DNA from: Dyadobacter sp. MSC1_007 | Lineage (GTDB): Bacteria; Bacteroidota; Bacteroidia; Cytophagales; Spirosomataceae | NCBI RefSeq assembly: GCF_023667495.1 | Contig: NZ_JAMOZL010000001.1 | Span: 558,001-622,000 of the forward strand | Length of the DNA: 64,000 bases | Direction of reading: 5' to 3' | In this document: in pieces, positions 1 to 8,610 of the stretch | Numbering within the stretch: position 1 is the first letter of the stretch | Layout of the letters: the number at the start of each line of letters is the position of its first letter | Position numbers and translations under genes: made by a program | Notes under the pieces: model-generated | What the model was told of the DNA's origin: nothing | What the model saw: the letters and a program-made list of their open reading frames with translations, nothing else | The model's database searches: none

Positions 1-1018
1 AGCCGTTGAATGCGGCATTGGGCATACCTGTCTGCAGCGCAGTAGCTGTATCAGCAACATAAGGCGCATCCTTCGAGGCTTTGGTCCAAACCACCGAGAT
101 CACATTCAGGCGTGGATCTTTCGTTGTTTTCAGATGGTCGATTAACGTTTTGGCGAACTTTCCGCCTTCTACATTATCGCCTCCCGCTGCAACGTAGTCG
201 GTGCTCATAAGGCCTGCGGAAATGAAGTTACGGCTGGCGGTGATAGAACCGTCCACGTACTCGATTTTAGCAAGATCGGAATCAGCGGTGATTACGCCAC
301 CTGCGATCGCTTTTTTCACCCAAGTCTCAGCCATTGCCGGGTCTATTTCCGTAAGGCGCATACCAAGCCGCAGCATCAGCGAGTAGCCGAACTTCTTCCA
401 TTGCGCCACATTTCCGGCAAAAATCAGGTCGGCAGCACCGAAAGTAGGTTTGGTGGGATCAAATGCGGTGAGGGATTCGTCTAGCTCCTTCAACAAGTCA
501 GCATAGATGAAAGCCTGCGTATCATACTTCGGAGTGAAGTTTTTGTCAGTCAGTGCTTTGCCCGCTTCTGTGTAAGGGATATCACCGTAAAGATCTGTGA
601 GCCGATGGTACAAATACGCTTTCCAGATGCGTGAAACCGACATTTTGTTCACATTGTCGGGCACCGTTTCCAATGCTTCGATCACTTGTGCAATGTCGAT
701 TACAGCACCTGCAGAGGCAGGATCGCCACCAAATAATGCCCAGTTGCCGTTGGAATAGGTATAATTGAAATACTTGTCGCCAGCAGCAGGAACTTCCTTG
801 TAAGTAGCGAAATGCTGCATCGATTGCCCGATCGTCAGATAAGCCCCGCCGGTAAAGTTGTTGCTCACGGTCGTTAGTTGAGTCCGTGTAAACAGGAAGC
901 CGGGCACGACATTTCTGGATGCATTGGGGTTCACGTTCATTTCCTCGAAATTGTTGTCGCAGGAGGAGATGAGAAAGGCCATCGGGGCCATATATAAAAG
1001 TTTCAGGAATTTGTTCAT
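1..1018 (-). CDS. SusD/RagB-like outer-membrane lipoprotein, C-terminus cut off by window edge
   Basis: About 339 residues are visible from an ATG at 1016-1018; the 3' end lies beyond position 1. The N-terminus is a lipoprotein signal (MNKFLKLLYMAPMAFLISSC, lipobox Cys at residue 20). It continues with a helical TPR-like body typical of the SusD-like_2 group, including the segments 'VSRIWKAYLYHRLTDLYGDIPY' (start quoted only in part by key residues Y-x-x-x-D-x-Y-G-D-I-P-Y) and 'LMLRLGMRLTEI'. SusD lipoproteins sit on the cell surface and form the lid of the SusC channel. The start lies 21 bases after the stop of the upstream susC-like gene at 1040, so the two are almost certainly co-transcribed. 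The substrate cannot be deduced. Confidence 0.9.
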   Translation of the reverse strand, partial: MNKFLKLLYMAPMAFLISSCDNNFEEMNVNPNASRNVVPGFLFTRTQLTTVSNNFTGGAYLTIGQSMQHFATYKEVPAAGDKYFNYTYSNGNWALFGGDPASAGAVIDIAQVIEALETVPDNVNKMSVSRIWKAYLYHRLTDLYGDIPYTEAGKALTDKNFTPKYDTQAFIYADLLKELDESLTAFDPTKPTFGAADLIFAGNVAQWKKFGYSLMLRLGMRLTEIDPAMAETWVKKAIAGGVITADSDLAKIEYVDGSITASRNFISAGLMSTDYVAAGGDNVEGGKFAKTLIDHLKTTKDPRLNVISVVWTKASKDAPYVADTATALQTGMPNAAFNG

Positions 1019-1039
1019 CGTCATTAAAATTTTGAATGA

Positions 1040-4000
1040 TTAAAACTTCACTGTCAGGTTAACACCGATGTTCCTGGTTCTGGGGACACCAAATGCTTCC
1101 AGACCCTGCGCATTACCGTTGGTATAGCTTGATTCGGGATCGAAGTATTTGTTGCGCTTGTCCTTGTAAAGCAGGGCAAGGTTACGCCCGACGATCGAAA
1201 CGGAAGCACTTTGCAGCTTGGCACCCAGTATTGAGAAAGCTGGCAGGTTGTAGCTCAGGATCACCTGGCGTAGTTTCACGAAATCGTTGTTGAAGGTGAA
1301 AATGCCTGTGTAGTTCTTATCATTGTCATAGTAGGTATCTATTTCCTCTTTTTTCCAGGTTTTGGAGAAAGGAGCGCCTTCGGGGGTCACACCGGTTACC
1401 GTCAGACCGGTTTCACGACCTGGAAGCGTCTCTTTCGGCAAACCGAAGCGGTATGCGTACTGGTACATATTGGAATAAACCACACTTCCGAATTTGCCAT
1501 CGATGAGGATGTTCAATGAGAAGTTTTTGTATTTAAAATTGTTGGTAATACCCATTGTCCACGGAGGCGTACCATTGCCCAATCTTTGCAAATTGCCTCT
1601 TACAGCGTAGCCGCTGGCTGTATTGAATACGGTATTGCCATTGGCATCTTTCAATTTGTTATAGCCCCAAACCTCGCCGTAAGTGCCGCCAACGACATTG
1701 TTGATCAAACCACCACCTACACCGGTTCCGATACTAAGGCTCGGCAGGTTGTCGGCGAGTTTGATGATCTCGCTCTTGTTGTAAGCCATGTTGTAGCTGA
1801 TGTCCCACAGGAAATTGGCGCGTTTCATCGCAGTTCCGGTCAGCAAGAGCTCGATCCCCTTGTTGCTCAGCTCGCCCACGTTCAGCAAAGCGGCAGTGTA
1901 ACCGGATGACGCCGCGATATTGCTTTGCACAATGTCGTTCGTAGTCTTACGGTTGTACAGCGTCAGATCGATCCCCAAACGGTTTTGCATGAATTTGGCT
2001 TCGACACCCGCTTCGTAAGTCGTAGAAGTAAGCGGTTTCAGATCGGGGTTTGGAACTACCGACGATGATAGTTGCTGAACCGGTTTTCCGTTATGCCCGC
2101 CAACTGCCATTGCATAGCTTTGGTAGATTTGGTAAGGAAGCACGTTCGCTCCGCCCACCTGTGCCCACGAACCACGTAGTTTGGCGAAGCTAATGGCCGT
2201 TGGCAACTGGAACGCCTCTGAAAGGATCAATGATCCACCCACCGCAGGATAAAAGATACTGTTGCTTTTGCTGTTCAAGACAGAAAACCAATCCTGACGG
2301 CCCGAAAGGGTCAAATAAGCGAAGCCTTTGTAACCCAAATCCGCAGATCCGAAAATGGAGTTGATGGCGCTTTTATTGTAAGTTGGAACAACCGTCGAAG
2401 TAGCAAGGTTGGTAAAGCTGTAAAAGCCTGGAATGGTAAATTCCGTACCATTGAACGCAGTTTGGTCGGTAATGCTTCTTTGCATGTTGCCGCCGACCAA
2501 TGCCGAGAAATTCAGGTCTTCTGAGAAATCCTTCTGGTAGTTCAGTGTCAGCATACCGTTGGTTTCCGAAGAAGTCACTTTTTTCGATTCGTAGGTTCCC
2601 AGCGGTTGATAGGCATTGCTGGTTGGCACCACAAACTCGTAGCTAAAATCGTAATAGTCGCGGCTTACGCTACCTTTGATGAACAGGTTGTCAAGGATGT
2701 CGTACTTAATGTTCGCCTGACCCAGGAAACGGTTTTTCTGGTCTTCATTCTTGAACTTGTTAACCACGAAATAAGGGTTTGGAGCGGCAGGGACCGGGTT
2801 CCATTCCACCTCTTTGCCGGTTACCGCGTCATAACCCGGTGAAAGGCTTCTGATATCCACTGTATTTGCGACCAGATAAGTTGCCCAGTGCGGGTTATAG
2901 TCTGCATAACCAACTTTCGGGCGGTTGTGGCCGTTCTCGATATTGTATTGAACAACCGTTTCAATGCTTAATTTTTTGCCCAAAAATGCATTCAGGTTCA
3001 GGTTAGCGATTCTTCTGGTGAATGAAGAATTGGGTACAATACTGTTAGAACTGGTGTTGTTCAGTCCGAAACGGAAATTGACATGTTCGTTACCTCCTGT
3101 AAATGAAATGGAATTGATGTAGTTGGTACCCGTCCTGTAAAAGTTTTTCAGGTTATTTTTCTGAGGAGAATAAGGGCGCATCGCACCGTCGAACTGGATT
3201 ACCGGCGTGCCATCCATTTTTGCTCCATACGACAAGCGGCCTGAGCTTTTTGCCTGAGCCTGGGTAGTTGGTTTAACACCGTCGAGGCCCTGTCCGTACT
3301 CATATTGCCAGTCTGGAATGATAGAAAGGTTGTCTACACTGAAATTTCCATTGTATTCAACACCAATGCCCTTCTGTGCACGGCCCTTTTTTGTGGTAAT
3401 CAAAATCACACCATTGGAAGCGCGTGCGCCGTAAAGTGCCGCAGCAGGCCCGCCTTTCAATACGCTGATCGACTCGATGTCGTCGGGGTTGATACCGCCG
3501 ATACCGTCACCACGGTCGGTGTTGTTACCATTTCCGTCGGAAGCATTGCCGCCACCCGGCACGCTGTTGTCCATCGGCATACCATTGATTACATACAATG
3601 GCTGGTTGTTGCCGCTCAAAGAACCGTTACCGCGGATGATAATACGGCTCGAACCGCCCGGACCAGTCGACATACCCGTCGCATTCACACCGGCGATCTT
3701 TCCTGTCAGTGCATTCGCCACGTTATTTTCACGGGCCTGCGTAAACTCGCTTCCTTTTACCTCCGTTACGGCATATGCGAGCGCTTTTTTCTCTTTGGAA
3801 ATACCCAAAGCCGTTACTACCACCTCATTCAATGCCTTTGCCTCGGGAGCAAGCTGTACGTCGAGGCTAGTTTGCGTACCTACTGTGATTTCCTGCGTTG
3901 TGTAACCCACGAAGCTGAAAACCAGAATGGCGGCCGAAACTTCGTTGTCAGGGATATCCAGAAAAAACTTGCCGTCTGCGTCGGTGGAAGTACCTCGTTG

Positions 4001-4480
4001 TGTGCCTTTTACCAATACGCTCACGCCTGGCAGGCCCGCTCCGGTTTCGTCCTTTACGGCCCCGGTCACATTCCTTTTTGGTGCTACTTTGGTGCCTTGC
4101 GCATTATCTTCTGCCGGCGCTTGTTCGCGGCGCAGGATAATGCGGTCCTGTACCACTTCATACGTTACTTTATGCGGGGTCAATATTTTTCCAAGCACGT
4201 CCGATAGCGCCTCGTCCTGAAATTTATAGTTGTTTTTCTGGTTATTAAAAATCTGAGGATTGTACATGAACTTAACCTTCGTCACATTCTCAATCTTCTC
4301 CAAAGCCTTGTCAATCTCGGAATTGGCTAAACGCAAAGTCACTTTTTGTTCTAAAACCTTTTGACCGCGCACGTCCGTTGCGTGCACAAAAGTGCCAAAG
4401 GCGATAGAGAGCAGGGCTTGATACAGCGTAATGCGCATGATTTTCTGTAAAGCATGGTGAAATTGTACTTCTTTTGACAT
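1040..4480 (-). CDS. SusC/RagA-type TonB-dependent outer-membrane receptor with STN domain
   Basis: The protein has about 1146 residues from the ATG at 4478-4480; in-frame ATG at 4513 and GTG at 4525 are possible earlier starts. I prefer 4480 because a signal sequence follows, and because the bases before it (TAACCC, then ATCAAAATT) match those before the third SusC gene at 54128. Domains in order are signal peptide, STN domain (about 40-120), carboxypeptidase-regulatory-like beta-sandwich (GLPGVSVLVKGTQRGTSTDADG), plug (LNEVVVTALG; PLYVINGMPMDN; ESISVLKGGPAAALYG) and a 22-strand barrel ending in aromatic-terminal TVKF. The STN domain marks it as a transducer signalling to the FecR protein encoded upstream. 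Substrate unknown. Confidence 0.95.
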   Translation of the reverse strand: MSKEVQFHHALQKIMRITLYQALLSIAFGTFVHATDVRGQKVLEQKVTLRLANSEIDKALEKIENVTKVKFMYNPQIFNNQKNNYKFQDEALSDVLGKILTPHKVTYEVVQDRIILRREQAPAEDNAQGTKVAPKRNVTGAVKDETGAGLPGVSVLVKGTQRGTSTDADGKFFLDIPDNEVSAAILVFSFVGYTTQEITVGTQTSLDVQLAPEAKALNEVVVTALGISKEKKALAYAVTEVKGSEFTQARENNVANALTGKIAGVNATGMSTGPGGSSRIIIRGNGSLSGNNQPLYVINGMPMDNSVPGGGNASDGNGNNTDRGDGIGGINPDDIESISVLKGGPAAALYGARASNGVILITTKKGRAQKGIGVEYNGNFSVDNLSIIPDWQYEYGQGLDGVKPTTQAQAKSSGRLSYGAKMDGTPVIQFDGAMRPYSPQKNNLKNFYRTGTNYINSISFTGGNEHVNFRFGLNNTSSNSIVPNSSFTRRIANLNLNAFLGKKLSIETVVQYNIENGHNRPKVGYADYNPHWATYLVANTVDIRSLSPGYDAVTGKEVEWNPVPAAPNPYFVVNKFKNEDQKNRFLGQANIKYDILDNLFIKGSVSRDYYDFSYEFVVPTSNAYQPLGTYESKKVTSSETNGMLTLNYQKDFSEDLNFSALVGGNMQRSITDQTAFNGTEFTIPGFYSFTNLATSTVVPTYNKSAINSIFGSADLGYKGFAYLTLSGRQDWFSVLNSKSNSIFYPAVGGSLILSEAFQLPTAISFAKLRGSWAQVGGANVLPYQIYQSYAMAVGGHNGKPVQQLSSSVVPNPDLKPLTSTTYEAGVEAKFMQNRLGIDLTLYNRKTTNDIVQSNIAASSGYTAALLNVGELSNKGIELLLTGTAMKRANFLWDISYNMAYNKSEIIKLADNLPSLSIGTGVGGGLINNVVGGTYGEVWGYNKLKDANGNTVFNTASGYAVRGNLQRLGNGTPPWTMGITNNFKYKNFSLNILIDGKFGSVVYSNMYQYAYRFGLPKETLPGRETGLTVTGVTPEGAPFSKTWKKEEIDTYYDNDKNYTGIFTFNNDFVKLRQVILSYNLPAFSILGAKLQSASVSIVGRNLALLYKDKRNKYFDPESSYTNGNAQGLEAFGVPRTRNIGVNLTVKF

Positions 4481-4578
4481 AATTTTGATTTTTGTCGGGT
4501 TAAAATTCGGCATAATGGTTCCCACAGCAATCTGATTCAGATGCCGTTAAGCGTTCACAAGCGTAGGGGATTGAGTGG

Positions 4579-4611
4579 GTCGGTGATGTTGCAGCATCAT
4601 CGACTTTTTTT
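4579..4611. other. Hairpin with T7 run between fecR-like and susC-like genes
   Basis: A 10-bp stem (GTCGGTGATG at 4579-4588 pairing with CATCATCGAC at 4595-4604, one mismatch) with a 6-base loop is followed by seven T on the plus strand. This orientation would terminate plus-strand transcripts, opposite to the flanking genes. On the minus-strand message it appears as A7 followed by a stem-loop. A comparable structure lies in the same gap of the third locus at 54215-54249. Confidence 0.5.
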
Positions 4612-4682
4612 GACTGGTAATCAGTAATCGTTTCTGTTCATAGGCATCGGTGAATTTGTCATAAGTTGAGAGAGAGTTATAT

Positions 4683-5783
4683 TTAAAAGCAGCCTTTGCT
4701 GTTGATAATGATGCTGGCGTCAAGCTGTTCGTATTGGGCGCCGATGGTCTTGCAGATCAAATCGACCTTCTCAAACAGCGGTTCGTCGGAAAGAGAAGCG
4801 GTCAGGTAGCAATTCTTCATCACCTCCCCGTCGAACACAATTTTTACACCATACGATTTTTCCAGCGTTTCAAATACTTCGGTAATCGGCGTCCGTTTGA
4901 ATTCAAATGATTGTCTTTGTATCGGCAGTTCCAGGAGCTTCGGGTCCGGGATCAGGCTGCGTGTGAGACGTAACTCCTTGGGTGCGAACACGATCTGCTG
5001 GTTGGGCGTCAACACCATCCCGCCGAGCTTATCATCCGCATGCTGGCTCGCAATGGCTTCTTTCGTCATGGGGAAAACAGAGACCTTACCTGTTTTAACC
5101 ACTACTTTCACCTCTTTATCATCAAATGCACTCACTTTGAAGCTGGTACCGAGCACTTTAGTCGCCAGCGTATGGGCATACACGTAAAAAGGTTTATCAG
5201 GGTTCTTGGCCACTTCAAAAAATGCCTCGCCCCGAAGGAACACTTCCCTTTTACGGCTTTCAAATTTCCTGGGATAGGTAATGCGGCTTTCGGGTTGTAA
5301 CAACACAGAGCTGCCATCTTCCAGGATCACCAATTTTGCTTTGTCGGTGGTGTTGATGGTTTCGATCAGCGGTTCGGATATCTGACTCAGGATCACCTTG
5401 TATTGATCGGATTGCTGTTGCGAAAGCGTTTGTTTGTTGTACCACCATCCTGCAAACATCAGTAGCAACACCGAGGCGGCCATATGATACCAATTCGGCC
5501 TGAAACGCAGCCATATAGCTGATTTTTTAGCCGTTTTCTCCCCGATAGCGTGTGACAGCCGGTATATTTCGTTGGCAACTTCCTCATCTGTGATCTTATC
5601 AAATGCATTCTCCGTCATAGCCAGCAAGCCAACGGCTTTGTTGACGAGCTCCTGCTTATCCGGATTTTGTTCCAGCCATTCGGTCCACATGGCATCCATG
5701 GCGGGGTCATGATAGAGCACCCAGCGTCTGAAAGATGGATCGGCGGCTAATTCCTCCGGAAGAAAATTGCGGTAATTGTGCAT
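4683..5783 (-). CDS. FecR-family anti-sigma factor
   Basis: The protein has 366 residues from ATG at 5781-5783 (a TTG three codons upstream is less likely). The N-terminal 80-90 residues form a cytoplasmic sigma-binding part. One membrane segment follows (WYHMAASVLLLMFAGWWY, about 102-119), then a periplasmic FecR beta-domain (LEDGSSVLLQPESRITYP; REVFLRGEAFFEVAKNPDKPF; TKVLGTSFKVSAF) and a C-terminal DUF4974/STN-like domain ending in a Cys (INSKGCF). FecR proteins hold the ECF sigma factor until the SusC STN domain signals substrate binding. It lies 202 bases upstream of susC. Unlike the other two loci, no sigma gene is adjacent; the nearest is at 8611-9222, separated by other genes. Confidence 0.9.
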   Translation of the reverse strand: MHNYRNFLPEELAADPSFRRWVLYHDPAMDAMWTEWLEQNPDKQELVNKAVGLLAMTENAFDKITDEEVANEIYRLSHAIGEKTAKKSAIWLRFRPNWYHMAASVLLLMFAGWWYNKQTLSQQQSDQYKVILSQISEPLIETINTTDKAKLVILEDGSSVLLQPESRITYPRKFESRKREVFLRGEAFFEVAKNPDKPFYVYAHTLATKVLGTSFKVSAFDDKEVKVVVKTGKVSVFPMTKEAIASQHADDKLGGMVLTPNQQIVFAPKELRLTRSLIPDPKLLELPIQRQSFEFKRTPITEVFETLEKSYGVKIVFDGEVMKNCYLTASLSDEPLFEKVDLICKTIGAQYEQLDASIIINSKGCF

Positions 5784-6354
5784 ATTGGGCAAATAAAAAT
5801 GCGGCTAATTTTAATAAGGATGCGATAACATTACGCCGATACTCTTTTTTCGGAAATTATTTTGCAGGAAATTTTGAAGGGGCGAAATGAAATGGTGGGC
5901 AAGGCGGTTCGCACATGGCGTACCTACGGCACGCACCATCGCAATCGAACAATCCGGGTGCTACCGACATTTTATCCCTCCGGGATGGGGTATGTTGTGA
6001 GCGAGACATGAACTTGTCCCGGTAGGGCGCGATGTGGTAATTGCACAATTCGGATGTTACCAGTTTAATCTCTTCGAAATGGGGCTTCGTGGCAAGGCAT
6101 GAACCGGTTTGTCCCGGTAGGGATATAAAGTCGGTAACAGTAACAAACGGTGATGATCGGGGGCGTGCCGTCAGGTACGCAATGTGAGAGATCGCTCTGT
6201 TACGTTACCGTTCGTTCATTGAGGTAAACCTATGGATTGAAGATTGATTTTTTAGGTATCAAAGTGTTGATTTTTTGAATACCATTTTTTAACTTTATGA
6301 GACTAATCAATGAATTAATAGAAATTAGATTGTTAAATTGCAAAAGGAACTGAC
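5784..6354. other. Intergenic region with repetitive palindromic sequence, no gene supported
   Basis: About 570 bases lie between the FecR gene (minus) and the ImmA gene (plus). The part 5880-6215 is rich in short GC-rich palindromes such as ATCCCTCCGGGAT and includes the imperfect tandem duplication at 5950-6122. A 63-codon open frame on the minus strand (5857-6048) follows the repeat and has no protein-like features. The last 130 bases (6216-6354) are AT-rich and may carry the promoter of the plus-strand genes, but I see no clear consensus. Confidence 0.6.
5950..6122. repeat. Two imperfect tandem copies of a roughly 78-bp intergenic repeat
   Basis: Copy 1 (5950-6027) and copy 2 (6046-6122) share, in order, CAAT(C/T)CGG(G/A)TG(C/T)TACC, a TTT(A)ATC-CT-CG-ATGGGG block, GTG-G-(G/A)CATGAAC and TCCCGGTAGGG, with a period of 96 bases. 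Copy 1 contains the palindrome ATCCCtccGGGAT. The sequence resembles intergenic repeats I associate with Bacteroidota genomes, but that resemblance is from memory only. Confidence 0.65.
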
Positions 6355-6852
6355 ATGAGATATTATATGGCTCCGGACTATGATAGGGCGAAGGGTGAGG
6401 CAATTGGGTTGCTGCAAAAGTTTGGTTTGGAAAAGCCACCTGTCAATCCAATGGATATAGCGAAGCATCTTGGCGTGAAGGTCTCATTTGTTGAGTTTGA
6501 AAAGAAGCTCAATAATATATCGGGATTTTATGATTTTGAAGAGGATACGATTTTTGTGAACATGGATGAATATCCCCTGAGGCAGACTTTTACGATTGCA
6601 CACGAGCTCGGTCACAGGATATTGCACGCCGAGTGGGCAAAGTCGTCGGATTATAAGGTGCTTCTAAGGGAGGACAACCTTAGCAATGATCCCAAGGAAG
6701 CAGAAGCCAATACTTTTGCAGCCAATTTACTGGTACCACGGTTTATGCTTGACAAGTACTGGGACGGGCTGCCTACTACGCAGCTTTCGGAACTGTTTGC
6801 AGTCTCCGTTCCGGTAATCAAGAACCGCATTTCATTTGAATATGGAGCCTAG
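6355..6852 (+). CDS. ImmA/IrrE-family (peptidase M78) zinc metallopeptidase
   Basis: The protein has 165 residues. The Zn-binding motif HELGH is at residues 83-87 (FTIAHELGHRILH), with a downstream acidic ligand region (DPKEAEANTFAANLLVP) that is the usual M78 third-ligand segment. The N-terminal helix-rich part (VNPMDIAKHLGVKVSFVEFE) matches the family; there is no fused HTH domain and no HTH repressor gene beside it. Family members cleave HTH repressors in mobile elements or stress responses. A second ATG (residue 5) is possible as a start. The stop codon overlaps the next gene by 11 bases, so the pair is translationally coupled. The two genes run opposite to the surrounding SusCD locus. 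Confidence 0.9.
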   Translation: MRYYMAPDYDRAKGEAIGLLQKFGLEKPPVNPMDIAKHLGVKVSFVEFEKKLNNISGFYDFEEDTIFVNMDEYPLRQTFTIAHELGHRILHAEWAKSSDYKVLLREDNLSNDPKEAEANTFAANLLVPRFMLDKYWDGLPTTQLSELFAVSVPVIKNRISFEYGA

Positions 6853-7222
6853 CAGGATTCAGGCAAAAAAGGGGATCGTAAAAAAAGACCAAACAGACAC
6901 TCCATTTGCAGAAAAACAGCTCGCGGCGCATCAAATGGAACTCGAAATCACAAAAGAGCGAAACCGGCATGAAAAGGAAATGCGAAGTGCCGAGCTCGGG
7001 TTTTTGGGCAGGTTTTTTGGAGACGGAAGAAATACACAAACCTTTGTTGCACTCGTGGCGGTATTTTTGGGAGTCACCATTTTCGCTACTTGTCTCATTG
7101 CTGCGTATCGGAAACCGATGGAGTCGCAATTCTGGTCGGATGCAGGTTTGAAGGCGCTGGCATTTGCGGGGACTTCTCTCGGATATCTTTTCGGGAAAGC
7201 ATCCGGTAGCAATAGAAAGTAG
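6842..7222 (+). CDS. Small membrane protein coupled to ImmA, function unknown
   Basis: The protein has 126 residues from the ATG at 6842-6844, which overlaps the end of the ImmA gene; a TTG at 6836 is a less likely start. It has a charged, probably coiled-coil N-terminal half (about 20-60, rich in K, E, R and Q; EKQLAAHQMELEITKERNRHEKEMR). One clear transmembrane helix follows (TFVALVAVFLGVTIFATCLIAAY, about 67-89), then a weaker hydrophobic segment near the C-terminus (ALAFAGTSLGYLFGKA). I do not recognise a family. The overlap with the peptidase gene suggests the two act together, perhaps as a membrane-tethered substrate or partner. Confidence 0.75.
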   Translation: MEPSRIQAKKGIVKKDQTDTPFAEKQLAAHQMELEITKERNRHEKEMRSAELGFLGRFFGDGRNTQTFVALVAVFLGVTIFATCLIAAYRKPMESQFWSDAGLKALAFAGTSLGYLFGKASGSNRK

Positions 7223-7248
7223 ATTAGTTTCTTTTGGTGGATTTGATC

Positions 7249-8436
7249 TTAGATGTATTTTTTAATCAACCCTATTTTCTTCAACGGAATGCTGACAGCC
7301 CAGCTTCCGGCAAGTGCAATGAGAAATGTCAATAAAAACTTGCTGAATGCAGCCAATGGGACATCCAGCAGGAGATACTGCGCCCAAATCACAAACGGAT
7401 AATGCATAAGATAGATCAGATAAGCATGTTCCGATAATGAGTCCAGGACCGCATTCTCTTTTTTGGTCAATGCGCGGAAGGCTGTCATGAAGGCAATACA
7501 GCTGAAGGTGCAGGACGCTGTGTAAATGGAGAAGTAAATCAGGTAGCCTGTGAGTTCGGATAAAGTTCCGTCTTTTACCAGCCCAGTGAGGAATGGGGCG
7601 GAGATTGTGAGAAACGTATATGCCCCTCCGCACGCAATGAGCCATAAGGGCCAGCGACGCACAAGTGAGGAGGAAAGGCCGAAAAGTCCTTCGTTGAAAT
7701 CTCTGGCTCCCAGCCAGGCACCGAGGAGGAAATAGCCGAAATACAAAGCAGCGCGACTGGCCTGGAAATCGAATGGCCCGAAGCCAGTCCATTTGCCAGG
7801 ACCGAGCCAGAAAGCAAACGGCACAAAAAGGGCAAAAGTGAAAAGAAACCAGGATGCGATTACGAGGCCGGTTTTGTAGATGCGGGGTTGAGGTGAGCTT
7901 CCCTGCGCGTGCGCAGTCTTGTCGGCAGGTGAGAGTGATTTTTTCAATGCGTAAATCAATGCGAAGATAGCATTGAAAGCAAACAGTACCCAAATGAACC
8001 ATGGTGGGCCAACGGGCCATTGTTCCACGGCGAAAAAATCGATCACGTAGTTGCGGATGTTGCCATTGCCATGCGCGATGAGGTAGGCAGGGTAATGCGC
8101 AACGAGGTTGATGAATGTTCCGATCAGAAGGAATGGAATAAAAAGCCGGTAAAGACGGTCGCGCAGGAACGCCGCCGTGCCTTTGCGCTGGATGCTTTTG
8201 ACTACGAAGAGCCCGGCGATCAGGAACATGAGTGACATGAAAAACACGTCGTTAAAATTTTCGAAGATATCCAGGCCAACCCAGCGTGCATTGTCAACAA
8301 TAGGGTTTGTTGACCGGATGTAAGCGACCTTGTCGAAACTGGCGAAGGTGGTATATGCGAGGGAAGAGTGATGGGCTACCACCAGGACGGTTATGAAGGA
8401 CCGGAGGTAGTCAATCCAGAGGGTTCTGTTTTGCAT
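7249..8436 (-). CDS. Acyltransferase 3 family membrane protein
   Basis: The protein has 395 residues. It opens with the family signature (LWIDYLRSFITVLVVAHHSSLAY, with the conserved His pair at the end of the first helix) and has about ten hydrophobic segments. Further typical pieces are FFMSLMFLIAGLFV and the late segment HAYLIYLMHYPFVIW. Such integral membrane enzymes transfer acyl groups from acyl-CoA to cell-surface sugars, lipids or glycans. It lies between the ECF sigma gene (8611) and the ImmA islet. It is not a usual member of a SusCD regulatory set, so its relation to that locus is unclear. Confidence 0.88.
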   Translation of the reverse strand: MQNRTLWIDYLRSFITVLVVAHHSSLAYTTFASFDKVAYIRSTNPIVDNARWVGLDIFENFNDVFFMSLMFLIAGLFVVKSIQRKGTAAFLRDRLYRLFIPFLLIGTFINLVAHYPAYLIAHGNGNIRNYVIDFFAVEQWPVGPPWFIWVLFAFNAIFALIYALKKSLSPADKTAHAQGSSPQPRIYKTGLVIASWFLFTFALFVPFAFWLGPGKWTGFGPFDFQASRAALYFGYFLLGAWLGARDFNEGLFGLSSSLVRRWPLWLIACGGAYTFLTISAPFLTGLVKDGTLSELTGYLIYFSIYTASCTFSCIAFMTAFRALTKKENAVLDSLSEHAYLIYLMHYPFVIWAQYLLLDVPLAAFSKFLLTFLIALAGSWAVSIPLKKIGLIKKYI

Positions 8437-8610
8437 TTAATTTGTTTGTAACTGGTATTTGAGCCACGCGAATTTTGTCGGCTGAGGGTTGTCACCAACA
8501 GTGGTTATAAATATACTAACAGATACTGAGGTGCGTGACGCATTGTTGATAAAACACCAACAAAGGCGGTATATGTTGGTAATCGCGCGCAAAGAGGTAC
8601 CGGGATGACC

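Noticed and set aside
3305..4207. A 300-codon open frame on the plus strand inside the first susC-like gene
   Set aside because: It lies wholly antisense to a receptor gene with clear domain motifs, and its own translation shows no recognisable domain. Codon bias of the real gene explains the lack of stops.
4683..5783. FecR-like proteins as evidence for iron-citrate uptake
   Set aside because: The FecR name is historical; in Bacteroidota these proteins control many SusCD systems and no siderophore genes are present.
5857..6048. 63-codon minus-strand open frame in the repeat region
   Set aside because: It follows the tandem repeat and lacks a plausible start context or protein-like composition.
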